The notes beneath the pieces were generated by a model. The model was not told the DNA's origin and ran no database searches. It worked only from the letters and a program-made list of their open reading frames with translations. 64,000 nucleotides of DNA from NCBI RefSeq assembly GCF_014282275.1, contig NZ_VFIA01000005.1:1-64000 (forward strand), in the 5' to 3' direction. Below, one piece after another: positions 1 through 9,570 of the stretch (position 1 is the stretch's first letter; each line of letters begins with the position of its first letter). This DNA comes from Spirosoma utsteinense (GTDB lineage: Bacteria; Bacteroidota; Bacteroidia; Cytophagales; Spirosomataceae). Both the position numbers and the translations under genes were made by a program.

Positions 1-209
1 ATTCCGAGACGTAGACAAAACCATAGAAAGTTCGGAGGCTATGCTACGAATTGGCTTTATTTCAATCCTGCTCAATAGGCTGGCCAAATAATAGTCCCAA
101 ACATACTCTAACAACGTTAAAATTTGTTTAGTTTTTGTGTCTAAGCTAATTCACTACGGCAAGCTACAGCCAGTTCCTCATAACCTATCCTATTTACTAC
201 CTTTTTTTT

Positions 210-3200
210 ATGGCATTAGAAACGTCCAAATCACCGACAGAACTTACGTCTGTTCAGGTTCCCGTTGTTGCTATTGGCGCATCGGCGGGTGGACTGGAAG
301 CCTTTTCGGAACTACTGACCAACCTTCCGTCGACAACGGGCTTCGCCTACATTTATATTCATCATGATGATGGTGGGACGACTGATGGTTCCACCCGGGA
401 GGGTACTATTTCCAGTAGCGATGCCTTATCCTTTCTTGCCCGCGCTACCCAAATGCCCGTAGCAGCGGTCGAAGAGAAGCTACCCGTACTGGCCAACCAT
501 GTATATGTGTACCAAGCCGGACCCCGTACCGTTGTCTCAGACCAGCGCGCGTGGAAGGAGTCGGAGTTTGGAATAAACCAGAAAGAACAAGACCCTGAGG
601 TCATCGATGGTTTACTGACTTTTTTGCCCCGCCGACAATCCAGCCCGTCGTCCTCCAACCAGCCTATCGATCGGTTTTTCATGTCGCTCGCTTACCGGCA
701 ACGGAGTGGTGCTATTGGTATTTTGCTGTCGGGCGGAGTGTCGGACGGAACCCTCGGTATGCGTGCCATCCGGTCGGCCGGCGGTTTAACGTTTGCCCAG
801 GATGAAACGGCCCGCTTTCGGAGTACACCCCAGTCAGCCATTTCTGAAGGAATGGTCGATCAGGTACTGTCGCCGGCTCAGATAGCGCAGGAGCTTGACC
901 TGTTGAGCCGACAGCGGGAAGCGTTCCAGCAAGCGGCAGGTGCCGATGCGCCCGAGCATGCCCAACTGGCAACCGTGGAGGATGACGATTCTTCTCAGTT
1001 ATCAGATCTAATGAGGGCCATAGACCAGGATAATACCGACCTGATCCAGGACGTAGCCTTATCGGAAAGCCTGGAAATAGGTAGCGAAGACGATCTGGGG
1101 CGAATAATCCAGATGGTTCGCAAAGCGACCGGTACAGATTTCAAGCACTACAAGATGACGACCATTCGCCGGCGGATAATTCGCCGGATGCTGCTCTTCA
1201 AACTCGACACCCTCAATGACTACGCCCATTACCTTCACCTGAACCCCGACGAAATTCGGTCGCTTTACGATGATCTGCTGATCAACGTAACCACGTTCTT
1301 CAGGGATACCGACACGATGGACTACCTCCAGAAAGTGCTGCTACCCCAGATGGTTCAAAATAAACCACCCTCCGAGTCGCTGCGTATATGGGTACCAGCC
1401 TGCTCGACGGGGCAGGAAGCGTATTCCATTGCTATGCTTTTGCTGGAGGTGCTGGGCGACCGGGCCAGTAGCCTGGCCATTCAACTGTTTGCAACGGACC
1501 TGAGTGAGCCAGCGGTAGCCAAAGCCCGGCTTGGCTCCTACACGCGGGGCGAAATTATGGATGTGTCGCCCTGGCGGCTAAGCCGTTTTTTCACTAAAGT
1601 GGATGATCATTACCGCATCAATAAAGCCGTTCGTGACCTGTGCGTGTTTGCGCCCCACAACCTGCTGAAAGATCCGCCTTTTTCGCGACTCGACTTTGTG
1701 AGTTGCCGTAACCTGCTCATTTATCTCGACACGCAGCTACAGCGCAAAGCCATCGCTACCTTTCATTATGCGCTCAACCCCAATGGTTTCCTGCTTCTGG
1801 GGAAATCAGAAACAGTAGGCTCTTCGCCAAGCTTTTTCTCGCCCGTAGAAACGAATTATAAACTGTATGCCCGTAAAAACGACATAGTAGGACGGGCGCT
1901 GTTCGAGATAAATGCCCGGTCTGGACTAACCCAGCCACGGTCTCCGGGAATCGGAAGCGGCTCAGCCGACGTCTCTAAACATACAGACACGACGGGAGAG
2001 CCACCCCGTTTTGATGAAGTGACGCGGCCCCGACTCGTATTCGGTTCCCGAACCCCGAGATCAGTACGGCCTACCAATGACCTGGATAAGGCCGTAGATA
2101 GTCTCCTGGGGCAGTATGTACCCGCCAGCGTGGTGGTCAATGCTGACCTCGATATCATCCAGTTCCGGGGATCTACGGGCCTTTATCTGGAACCATCACC
2201 TGGTCGGGCTAGCCTGAACCTGCTTAAAATGGCTCGTCCGGCTTTAACGTTCGAACTGCGGAACATCATTCATAAAGCCGGGCTGTCAAACCAGCCCGTA
2301 CGCCGGAGTGGACTGGAGGTCAAAGTCAATGACCGGCTCCACTATGTTGCTATTGAAGCGGTACCGTTTACTACCAATGCCGATGAAGGGCTGTTCCTGA
2401 TCCTGTTTGAAGAAGTAACGGCCATTGTAGCAACTGATAGTAACTCAACCGACGCACAGAGCCGACGGATTCGGCAACTGGAAGAAGAACTGGCCACGCT
2501 TCGTGAAGATATGCGCTCCGTGATCGATGAACAGGAAGCCGCCCACGAAGAATTGCAATCGGCCAACGAGGAGGTGATCAGTTCCAATGAGGAGCTGCAG
2601 AGCATCAACGAAGAACTCGAAACCAGCAAAGAGGAAATCGAGTCTACTAATGAAGAACTGCTGACGATCAACCAGGAGCTACAGATACGAAATGACCAGC
2701 TGTCGGAAGCTAACGCCTTCGCAGAAGCTATCTTCGGTACCATTCGTGAGGCAACCCTGATCTTAACACCCGATCTGCGGGTCAAGAGCGCCAACTCAGT
2801 TTTTTATTCCCTCTTTGGATTGAACGAAGTCGACACGGAAGCGCGGCTGATCTACGAGCTGGCCAACCGCCAGTGGGATATTCCACAGCTTCGTTCGCTA
2901 CTGACAGACGTGGCCACGCGCGATGTGCAGGTAGAAGGGTTTGAACTTACCTACGAGTTTCCCGGAATTGGCGAGAAAGTGTTATCGCTCAACGCCCGCC
3001 GGGTTATGCGCCAGCAGGGAGCAATTCTGCTGGCTATTGAAGATATTACGGAGCATCGACGGTCGCAACGGCTGATTGAGGAGCGGGAAGCCTGGTTCCA
3101 TCAGATTGCCGACAATGCACCGACGCTGATTTGGGTAGCCGGTACGGAGGGCCGATACAGCTTCCTTAATAGAGTATGGCTGGAGTACACGGGTCTCTCG

Positions 3201-5081
3201 CAGACCGACGTTGTAGCGAGTGAATGGGCACAGCTCATCCATCCTGATGACCGGGCCGCGTATGAGCAAACCTACCAGACCAACCTGCTTCAACAGCATC
3301 CGTTTAAAATCGAGTACCGCCTGCGCCGACAGGATGGGGTTTACCGCTGGATGCTCGAAAACGCTGAACCAACCTTCACGTCCGATGGTCAGTTCAGCGG
3401 TTTTATCGGTACGGCTGCCGATGTCAATGGGCAGAAAGAACTGAACTCGGAACTGGATCGGCTCGTGGCCGAACGAACCTCGGAGCTGACCCAGACCAAC
3501 GATCGACTCCAGCAATCTAAAGATCAGCTGCAAAGTGTTCTCAACGGGGTACCCGCTTTTATTACCCTGATGGAAGCCATTTTGCCGCCAAATACCTCGC
3601 CCGCCGATGATCCGATCGATTTCAGAACGGTCACCTTCAACCGGCAGGCCAGGGAACTCATCGGCGAAAACATCGATGCTGAACGCAACGGTTCTCTCGT
3701 GGAGATAATGCCGTTCGTCAGGGAGAACGGCCTGCTCGATGCCTATATCGACGTGTACAAAAGTGGTAAGTCGGCTTATCGGGAAGTAGGTCTCGCTGTC
3801 CACGGTGAAGACCGGTGTTTCGTCTTCTACATTACCCGCCAGATCGATCAGCGGGGCGTAGTTGTAACCGCCCTCGATATTACCGACCGGAAGCAGGCCG
3901 AGGAAGCGGTGAGGAAAACGGCCGAAGCCCTACAGGTAGTGCTCGACAGTTCACCCGCTTCGATTGGCCTGCTGAAAGTCATTCGTTCAACAGAAGGCCT
4001 TATTGTCGACTTCCGGGTAGCGGCCGGCAACCAGCGGTTTGCGGAGTTGGTTGGTCAGCCGGTAGAGCAGTTGCTCCTGTTGCAGGTCGAACAACTTGCC
4101 CGTGTCTTATGGAACGAAATGACATTGCCAAATCTGAAGCATGTTGTCGAAACCGGCGAACCATTTTACATAGAACAGACCCATCCGAAATTCGGCTGGA
4201 TAGCGCTGTCGGTTATGAAGCAGGACGATGGCGTAGTACTGACGGGACTCGACATCACCGATCTCAGGCAGATGCAGCAGCAGCAGGAGAATCTTCTGGC
4301 TCAGGCTAAAGTTTCGGGAGAAACGGTGATGCAGCTGACAGCCCTGCAACAGCAGGTGCGGGCGCGGGGCGAATTGCTGCGTGCCTCATCCCACGATTTG
4401 CGGGGTAGTCTGGGCATTATTCAGGGTGCCGCCGACATGCTGTCCTATACCGATTCTGACGAAGAACGGGCCCAGATGCTGAGTATGATTCAACGGAACG
4501 TGCAGGAAACTACCCGCCTGGTTACCGAACTCCTGGATTTTTCGCGCCTGGAAGCAGGCCAGCATCAGGTAATCTTCGCTTCTTTCAATGCCGCCGAGCT
4601 GCTGAAAAAACTCGGCGAAAACGTCAGACCGCTGGTGGAAGGAAAAGGGCTGCACCTAGACCTGGTAGGACAGGCGCATTTACTCATCAACAGCGATGCC
4701 CTCAACGTGTTGCGCATAGCCCAGAATCTGGTGCTCAATGCGCTCAAATACACACAGCAGGGAAGCATTACGGTACGCTGGGGAAGTATCGGGCAAGACG
4801 AATGGTTTTTCAGTGTGGAAGATACCGGGCCGGGGATGGATCAGGTCCTGGCCGATAAACTCTCCCTGGTACCCAAACTGACTACTGGCTCCGGTGCATC
4901 CACTACGGCCGTACCAGATACGTTGCTGGGCGACGAGGTCGTGCTGAATTCAGCGCATGGTGAGGGAATAGGGCTCGTTATTGTCCGACAGCTGTGCAGC
5001 CTGTTACAGGGGCGGCTGCTAGTCGAAAGCCAGCCGAATGTAGGGTCCACCTTCCGGGTGCTGCTGCCCCAGCGCTATTGA
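210..5081 (+). CDS. CheB/CheR/PAS hybrid sensor histidine kinase
   Basis: A 1623-residue protein combining chemotaxis-type methylation domains with a sensor kinase. A CheB methylesterase-like domain (about 15-210) keeps the active-site serine in GASAGG (Ser25) and the LLSGGVSDGT motif. A CheR methyltransferase domain (about 290-540) has the SAM-binding stretch VPACSTGQEAYS. A PAS-like segment (about 630-745) is followed by a Glu-rich coiled coil (about 752-835, many NEEL repeats) and about four further PAS domains (840-1365). A HisKA domain has the SSHDLRG box with His1395, and the C-terminal HATPase shows GPGMD and GIGLVIV. No transmembrane segment is seen, so it is probably cytosolic. The first Met of the frame gives a full CheB start. 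No chemotaxis genes are nearby; two receiver-only proteins follow and are the likely partners. Domain order matches the CheB/CheR/PAS kinases common in soil Bacteroidota; the stimulus is unknown. Confidence 0.92.
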   Translation: MALETSKSPTELTSVQVPVVAIGASAGGLEAFSELLTNLPSTTGFAYIYIHHDDGGTTDGSTREGTISSSDALSFLARATQMPVAAVEEKLPVLANHVYVYQAGPRTVVSDQRAWKESEFGINQKEQDPEVIDGLLTFLPRRQSSPSSSNQPIDRFFMSLAYRQRSGAIGILLSGGVSDGTLGMRAIRSAGGLTFAQDETARFRSTPQSAISEGMVDQVLSPAQIAQELDLLSRQREAFQQAAGADAPEHAQLATVEDDDSSQLSDLMRAIDQDNTDLIQDVALSESLEIGSEDDLGRIIQMVRKATGTDFKHYKMTTIRRRIIRRMLLFKLDTLNDYAHYLHLNPDEIRSLYDDLLINVTTFFRDTDTMDYLQKVLLPQMVQNKPPSESLRIWVPACSTGQEAYSIAMLLLEVLGDRASSLAIQLFATDLSEPAVAKARLGSYTRGEIMDVSPWRLSRFFTKVDDHYRINKAVRDLCVFAPHNLLKDPPFSRLDFVSCRNLLIYLDTQLQRKAIATFHYALNPNGFLLLGKSETVGSSPSFFSPVETNYKLYARKNDIVGRALFEINARSGLTQPRSPGIGSGSADVSKHTDTTGEPPRFDEVTRPRLVFGSRTPRSVRPTNDLDKAVDSLLGQYVPASVVVNADLDIIQFRGSTGLYLEPSPGRASLNLLKMARPALTFELRNIIHKAGLSNQPVRRSGLEVKVNDRLHYVAIEAVPFTTNADEGLFLILFEEVTAIVATDSNSTDAQSRRIRQLEEELATLREDMRSVIDEQEAAHEELQSANEEVISSNEELQSINEELETSKEEIESTNEELLTINQELQIRNDQLSEANAFAEAIFGTIREATLILTPDLRVKSANSVFYSLFGLNEVDTEARLIYELANRQWDIPQLRSLLTDVATRDVQVEGFELTYEFPGIGEKVLSLNARRVMRQQGAILLAIEDITEHRRSQRLIEEREAWFHQIADNAPTLIWVAGTEGRYSFLNRVWLEYTGLSQTDVVASEWAQLIHPDDRAAYEQTYQTNLLQQHPFKIEYRLRRQDGVYRWMLENAEPTFTSDGQFSGFIGTAADVNGQKELNSELDRLVAERTSELTQTNDRLQQSKDQLQSVLNGVPAFITLMEAILPPNTSPADDPIDFRTVTFNRQARELIGENIDAERNGSLVEIMPFVRENGLLDAYIDVYKSGKSAYREVGLAVHGEDRCFVFYITRQIDQRGVVVTALDITDRKQAEEAVRKTAEALQVVLDSSPASIGLLKVIRSTEGLIVDFRVAAGNQRFAELVGQPVEQLLLLQVEQLARVLWNEMTLPNLKHVVETGEPFYIEQTHPKFGWIALSVMKQDDGVVLTGLDITDLRQMQQQQENLLAQAKVSGETVMQLTALQQQVRARGELLRASSHDLRGSLGIIQGAADMLSYTDSDEERAQMLSMIQRNVQETTRLVTELLDFSRLEAGQHQVIFASFNAAELLKKLGENVRPLVEGKGLHLDLVGQAHLLINSDALNVLRIAQNLVLNALKYTQQGSITVRWGSIGQDEWFFSVEDTGPGMDQVLADKLSLVPKLTTGSGASTTAVPDTLLGDEVVLNSAHGEGIGLVIVRQLCSLLQGRLLVESQPNVGSTFRVLLPQRY

Positions 5082-5253
5082 ACCCCCGCAATAAGCAGTT
5101 ACTTTATCAGGCAAATTTCACGTTAATTAAGTAACAGCAACAACCCTTAATCTATATTTTAGTTAACATAGAATCCAGTGTCTATCTATTTTCCGTAAAT
5201 AGGTTCTGTAACTGCGATGACTACAGGCAGATCGACGTTTAATCATAAGCAAT

Positions 5254-5688
5254 ATGAACCAGGAACCGGCACGGGCTATAGCTACGGTCTATGTGGTAGA
5301 TGATGAAGCCGATTACCGGTTTCTGGTGCAGCAAGTGTTTACGCGCTTTTTACCGCACTACTCGGTGTCTTTATTTGCGGGTGGTGAAGCGCTGCTGGAG
5401 CATATGCAGTCAACTACAGCGCACCCGGCCCTTATTTTAATTGACATACATATGCCCGGAATGAGCGGTCAGCAAACACTCCTGAAGCTCAAGCAGGCGT
5501 CGCACCTGAAATCGATTCCTGTAGTGGTAATGACCAGTTCAACATCAGCCCTGGAAATTCAGGCTTGCTACGAAGCCGGTGCGAACTCATGCCTGGCCAA
5601 ACCTATTGGTCTCAACCCGCTCCGGCAACGGCTGACCCTTACCTGCGATTACTGGATACACGCCCATCGTTCAATGACGTACGTGTAA
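5254..5688 (+). CDS. Single-domain response regulator
   Basis: A 144-residue protein that is essentially one CheY-like receiver. The acidic pocket (VVDDEAD near residues 14-20), the phosphoacceptor aspartate in LILIDIHMPGMSG, the Thr/Ser of VMTSST and the lysine of AKPIG are all present. There is no output domain, so it probably works as a phosphotransfer intermediate or by protein contact. It lies 172 bases downstream of the giant kinase on the same strand, which makes that kinase its best candidate partner (inference from position). Confidence 0.9.
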   Translation: MNQEPARAIATVYVVDDEADYRFLVQQVFTRFLPHYSVSLFAGGEALLEHMQSTTAHPALILIDIHMPGMSGQQTLLKLKQASHLKSIPVVVMTSSTSALEIQACYEAGANSCLAKPIGLNPLRQRLTLTCDYWIHAHRSMTYV

Positions 5689-5778
5689 GATCAGACCAGC
5701 GTCTGCCAGCCGTTCTTTTTGTATGCACTTTTTTTCCTGGTCAGGCCTTTCGATAGCCTGCGAAAGGGCCCCGGCTAT

Positions 5779-6267
5779 TCATAACTGGGACACCCCTGGC
5801 TTGGGCAACGTGACAGTTTCCCACCAGTAATTGCGAAGCATCTGAAAATAGACGATCCATTCATCGAACCCACCTGGTTTGACCAGATACGAAGCACAAC
5901 CCCGGTCGTAGGCCGCCGTAATGTCGCAGCGGCTGTTGGAGGAACTGAGCAGCACCACGGGAATTTTGGTCAGGACCGGCGAACCGTTTTTGATATGCTC
6001 CAGAATTCGCCAGCCATTGGCGGAGTCAGGCAGGTACAGATCCAGCAGAACAAGCCTGGGCACCTCCCATTCTTCGGCCTCGCACTGATCCAGATACGCA
6101 TGGGCATCGTCTTCAGTGGTAATGATTATGAGCTTCACTTCCGGTAAACACTGGCGAGCAGCATTCGTAATCACCACGCCGTGGTCGGCATTGTCTTCGA
6201 TGACAAGCAGACGGGCATTACGAAAATTTTCCTGATTTGCTGAGTTTATATAACTGGAAGGTGTCAT
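5779..6267 (-). CDS. Single-domain response regulator, Rcp1-like
   Basis: A 162-residue receiver-only protein transcribed toward the preceding regulator. It shows LLVIEDNADH, the phosphoacceptor region LVLLDLYLPDSANGW, LLSSSNSR and the conserved lysine in VKPGGFDEW. The spacing and the longer loop after the aspartate resemble the Rcp1-type regulators that partner phytochrome-like or PAS kinases. It is convergent with the 5254-5688 regulator and divergent from the glycosyltransferase at 6473. It may serve the same CheB/CheR kinase, but that is inference only. Confidence 0.87.
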   Translation of the reverse strand: MTPSSYINSANQENFRNARLLVIEDNADHGVVITNAARQCLPEVKLIIITTEDDAHAYLDQCEAEEWEVPRLVLLDLYLPDSANGWRILEHIKNGSPVLTKIPVVLLSSSNSRCDITAAYDRGCASYLVKPGGFDEWIVYFQMLRNYWWETVTLPKPGVSQL

Positions 6268-6293
6268 TCATCCATCTTGTTAAAAGTAGATAA

Positions 6294-6301
6294 CAAAAGT
6301 A
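6294..6301 (-). promoter_or_regulatory. Candidate -7 element for the 5779-6267 regulator
   Basis: On the minus strand this reads TACTTTTG, matching the Bacteroidota TAnnTTTG element, 27 bases upstream of the ATG. No well-spaced TTG box is visible upstream, so support is partial. Confidence 0.3.
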
Positions 6302-6472
6302 TTGCCTATCAATTTAATAGAGAAACAACCAGCTGAAATATCCGGGGCCGTTTCCTCATTATCGATCAGCTTTCTTCTACGTATATACCCATGATTCGTG
6401 TTGGATGAAGCAATGACGGTTTATTGACGGGACGCGGTAGCGACCGGATAAGCCGTTAGTAACGACTCAACT

Positions 6473-7744
6473 ATGGATGATCTTCGGGAAATATTCGTAT
6501 CACCTAACAAACAGCGAACGGAAACCATCAACGTAACCAGTCAGCTAGCTACACCAGCCCGGCCTACGGCAACTCAATCGCCTTCATCGGCAACCAACGA
6601 GTTCGACGATTTGATCTGCTTTTCGCACCTGCGCTGGAATTTTGTGTATCAGCGTCCGCAACACTTGCTTAGCCGCGCTGCCCAGCGCTGGCGAGTCTGG
6701 TATATCGAAGAACCGGAATGGAGCGATGCGCCTGGCCTATCGATTCGTTCGGTAAGTCCGCGCCTGTCGGTGGTCGTTCCCCAGCTGCCCCACGGCACTA
6801 GTCCCGAGCAGGCCATTGAGCTACAACGGACCCTGATCGATACCCTGCTGGCCGAGCAGCATATCCAGCAGTATGCACTCTGGTATTACACGCCCATGGC
6901 CCTTCCGTTCAGCCATCATCTGCGGCCCCAGCTCACGGTCTACGACTGCATGGATGAACTATCTGCGTTTCTGGGTGCCCCCAAGCCGCTGCTGGATCAG
7001 GAGCGGCAATTGATGAGCCGGGCCGACCTTGTTTTCACGGGTGGCTATAGCCTTTACGAGGCTAAGCAGCAACGGCATCCGCAGGTATTTGCCTTTCCCA
7101 GCTGCATCGACTATAACCACTTTTCCAAGGCCAGAACCAGCGCAACAGCCAGCGGTTTACCGGACCCCGCCGATCAGCAGGCCATCCCCGGGCCGCGCAT
7201 CGGCTACAGCGGAGTTATCGACGAACGACTCGATCTGGTCCTGCTGGGCGAACTGGCCCGCCGTAATCCTAACTGGCAGTTTGTGTTACTGGGCCCCATT
7301 GTTAAAATCAACCCCGATCACTTGCCTAAGGGACCCAACCTGCACTATCTGGGAATGAAGGCTTACGACGAACTACCTACTTATTTCAGCAACTGGCAGG
7401 CCGCCATGATGCCGTTTGCTATCAATGAAGCCACCCGCTACATTAGCCCAACCAAGACCCCTGAGTATCTGGCAGCGGGTCTGCCGGTCGTATCGACCCC
7501 CATCCGGGATGTGTTACGGACCTACGGTGCCTGGGAACAGGTAGTCATTGCAGACTCCGTTTCGGCTTTCGAGAGCGGCCTGTCAGCGATGTTGACCGGG
7601 AGCGCTAACCAGGACGCTGAACCGGCAGAACTGGATCGCTTCTTACGGGATCAGTCCTGGGACAATACCTGGCAGCAGATGCAGCGTATTTTGCGTAGTC
7701 AGCTCAACTCCTCAGCCCGTCAGCGCACATCGTCTACGGTATAA
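6473..7744 (+). CDS. Glycosyltransferase (GT-B, family 1-like)
   Basis: A 423-residue protein resembling cytosolic GT-B glycosyltransferases that act on surface polysaccharides. After a low-complexity N-terminus (about 1-45) comes CFSHLRWNFVYQRPQHLLSR, typical of a subfamily annotated as glycosyltransferase family 1 in Bacteroidota. The C-terminal nucleotide-sugar half carries GPRIGYSGVIDERLD, FVLLGPIVK and the acceptor/donor loop SPTKTPEYLAAGLPVVSTP, where Glu and the GLPVV turn are conserved. The gene stands alone: the divergent neighbour is a response regulator, and an OmpA-like gene follows after a strong inverted repeat. Donor and acceptor cannot be told from sequence. Confidence 0.85.
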   Translation: MDDLREIFVSPNKQRTETINVTSQLATPARPTATQSPSSATNEFDDLICFSHLRWNFVYQRPQHLLSRAAQRWRVWYIEEPEWSDAPGLSIRSVSPRLSVVVPQLPHGTSPEQAIELQRTLIDTLLAEQHIQQYALWYYTPMALPFSHHLRPQLTVYDCMDELSAFLGAPKPLLDQERQLMSRADLVFTGGYSLYEAKQQRHPQVFAFPSCIDYNHFSKARTSATASGLPDPADQQAIPGPRIGYSGVIDERLDLVLLGELARRNPNWQFVLLGPIVKINPDHLPKGPNLHYLGMKAYDELPTYFSNWQAAMMPFAINEATRYISPTKTPEYLAAGLPVVSTPIRDVLRTYGAWEQVVIADSVSAFESGLSAMLTGSANQDAEPAELDRFLRDQSWDNTWQQMQRILRSQLNSSARQRTSSTV

Positions 7745-7784
7745 TTGTAGCCAGTAGGCCAGCAACAATCAGCTTTAGCCAACG

Positions 7785-7827
7785 CATCCGTTGCCCTGCT
7801 ACCAACCCGGTAACAGGGCAACGGATG
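7785..7827. repeat. 14-bp perfect inverted repeat with nested stem
   Basis: Arms CATCCGTTGCCCTG and its exact complement (7785-7798 and 7814-7827) flank a 15-base centre that holds a 4-bp stem of its own (TACC/GGTA). It lies 40 bases after the glycosyltransferase stop and about 90 bases before the OmpA-like start. It is followed by A residues rather than T, so it is a poor rho-independent terminator for the + strand; it may act in mRNA stability or as a protein site. Confidence 0.6.
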
Positions 7828-7918
7828 AAAAAACAGCGCAGGGTTAGCTGGTCTGATTTGCCGGCTAAACCCGGCACCTTATTTGCAGACGGCAGGGGTA
7901 ACTCCACCGTTGTCTGCC

Positions 7919-8662
7919 ATGCGATTCTTACTAATATCACTCTTCTGCCTGCTGACGGTTACGGGTCTGTACGGCCAGAAAATCGTACCCAACCCGCCCA
8001 CCCGCACTTTTTTTTCCATTCGGGCAGTCGATGATGAGTCGTCGGCTGAGGTAGCGGCTCAATTTACGATCAAAGCGCTAACGGCAAAAAGAAGCGTCAA
8101 CGGACAGAGTAAGGCCGGAGGAGCCTTCGTTTTTTTGCTCACCCAAACCGATACGCTTACCGTGGTAGCCAGTGCACCGGGCTATTATGAATCGGAGGAA
8201 ACGATGGTTATCTCCTGCGACACCTGCCCCGATTATGCGTATGTCATCCGGCTAGAAAAAGAGGAAAAGCGGCTGGACGAGACAAAGCCCGACAGCATAT
8301 TCAGAAATCTGGCCGTAAACCAGGTATTCCGGTTAGACAATGTCTACTTCGACCAAAGCAGCTACGTCCTTCGAGCCGAATCCTATCCACAACTCAGGAA
8401 ACTGGCCGCAACCCTGAAGTCGATGCCCGGGTTACAGATCGAAATTGCGGGCCATACCGACAATGTGGGTGACCGGCGACTCAATCAGGCACTGTCGGAA
8501 AATAGAGCCCGGGTTATCCGTAACTACCTGATTCGTAACGGCATTTCTGAAAACCGTCTACGACCAAATGGCTACGGCGATTCACGTCCTGCCGCTCCGA
8601 ACGATTCAGAAGAAAATAAACGAAAGAACCGGCGGGTCGAATTCGTTGTACTAGCGTTGTAA
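7919..8662 (+). CDS. OmpA-family outer membrane/peptidoglycan-binding protein
   Basis: A 247-residue exported protein. The start at 7919 is chosen because MRFLLISLFCLLTVTGLYGQ is a clean signal peptide; a Met 12 codons earlier would bury it. The middle region (about 30-125) looks like a beta-sandwich with a CDTC pair. The C-terminal OmpA domain (about 140-245) has FDQSSYVLR, the peptidoglycan-binding core IEIAGHTDNVGD, NRARVIRNYL and NKRKNRRVEF, which are the hallmark positions for binding diaminopimelate. It probably tethers the outer membrane to peptidoglycan. The gene appears monocistronic. Confidence 0.88.
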   Translation: MRFLLISLFCLLTVTGLYGQKIVPNPPTRTFFSIRAVDDESSAEVAAQFTIKALTAKRSVNGQSKAGGAFVFLLTQTDTLTVVASAPGYYESEETMVISCDTCPDYAYVIRLEKEEKRLDETKPDSIFRNLAVNQVFRLDNVYFDQSSYVLRAESYPQLRKLAATLKSMPGLQIEIAGHTDNVGDRRLNQALSENRARVIRNYLIRNGISENRLRPNGYGDSRPAAPNDSEENKRKNRRVEFVVLAL

Positions 8663-8784
8663 CGGATTACCAGCAACGGTCATTGGCGGTGTATCTCCTT
8701 TGGGTAAGCGTAACAGGCTGACAGAGAGAAAAGCCCAGCCAGGGACGCGTTGAGCTGCTTGTCCAAAGATACGCTACTGATCAA

Positions 8785-9546
8785 ATGCCTGATTTCACTC
8801 GTTCCGGCTCTATCGCTCGCCAGATTTGGGGCGACGCCGACGTTATTTTATTGGTCTTCGCCGGATCGGCGGCTGAGTTCGCCCTCAATCGGGCGGTGGA
8901 CTGGTTATTTTTCACCGGCAAGCTCCCCGCCGACCCCATTGCCCGTCTGTTCTCGACGGTGCGCTATGCCCAGGAGATCGTATTTGCATCGGAAGACCAG
9001 GCCAATCAGGCTATTGCCCGAATGGAAGCCATCCATGCGGGTGTCGAAGGAAAACGGGGCTACTCGATTCCTGACTGGGCCTACCGCGACGTGCTCTACA
9101 TGCTCATCGACTACTCCGAGCGGTCCTTTGAAACACTGCATCGACCGCTGACGGCACCCGAACGCGAAGAGTTGTTCCGTACGTTTCGGGCGGTGGGAGC
9201 GGGCATGCATGTTCCTGACCTGCCGACCTCCTATGCCGACTGGAAAGTGGACCGGCAAACTCACCTCGATCAGGATCTGGTCCGCAGTGAATTTACCGAC
9301 AAACTGTTCCGGCGTTACCGGGAGCAGCTGGGCAGCTGGCGCTATGGTCTGCTACGGCAGGCACAGGCGGTGCTGGTGCCGGAACAGGTCAGGCAACAAC
9401 TCGGTCTTCCCCGAAAGCCCCTTCTGGCCTACTCTATTGGCTTATACAAACTACTGAATGCCCTCAAGCTCCGCTCTGCGGTGCAGCGGGTACTGCTGCC
9501 AACCGAATATTTAGGGCAGATCAGACGTTTGGACGTACCTTATTGA
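8785..9546 (+). CDS. DUF2236 / MpaB-like oxygenase family protein
   Basis: A 253-residue soluble protein recognisable as DUF2236 (the MpaB/latex-clearing protein-like family) from the N-terminal GDADVILLVFAGSAAEFALN, the 'DPIARLFSTVRYAQEIVF' segment followed by an alternating Glu/Ala helix, and the later PTSYADWKVD stretch typical of the family. Members studied elsewhere are haem-containing oxygenases or related enzymes, but most are uncharacterised, and the haem ligand is not obvious here. The stop lies 24 bases before the L-serine ammonia-lyase start, so the two could be co-transcribed, although no functional link is known. Confidence 0.75.
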   Translation: MPDFTRSGSIARQIWGDADVILLVFAGSAAEFALNRAVDWLFFTGKLPADPIARLFSTVRYAQEIVFASEDQANQAIARMEAIHAGVEGKRGYSIPDWAYRDVLYMLIDYSERSFETLHRPLTAPEREELFRTFRAVGAGMHVPDLPTSYADWKVDRQTHLDQDLVRSEFTDKLFRRYREQLGSWRYGLLRQAQAVLVPEQVRQQLGLPRKPLLAYSIGLYKLLNALKLRSAVQRVLLPTEYLGQIRRLDVPY

Positions 9547-9570
9547 CGCTTTTGCCGAAGACGCATCGAC

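Noticed and set aside
137-367. 76-codon frame before and over the kinase start
   Set aside because: Overlaps the well-supported CheB N-terminus in another frame and has no protein-like features.
2982-3803. 273-codon frame on the minus strand
   Set aside because: Shadow of the CheB/CheR kinase PAS region, with no recognisable domain.
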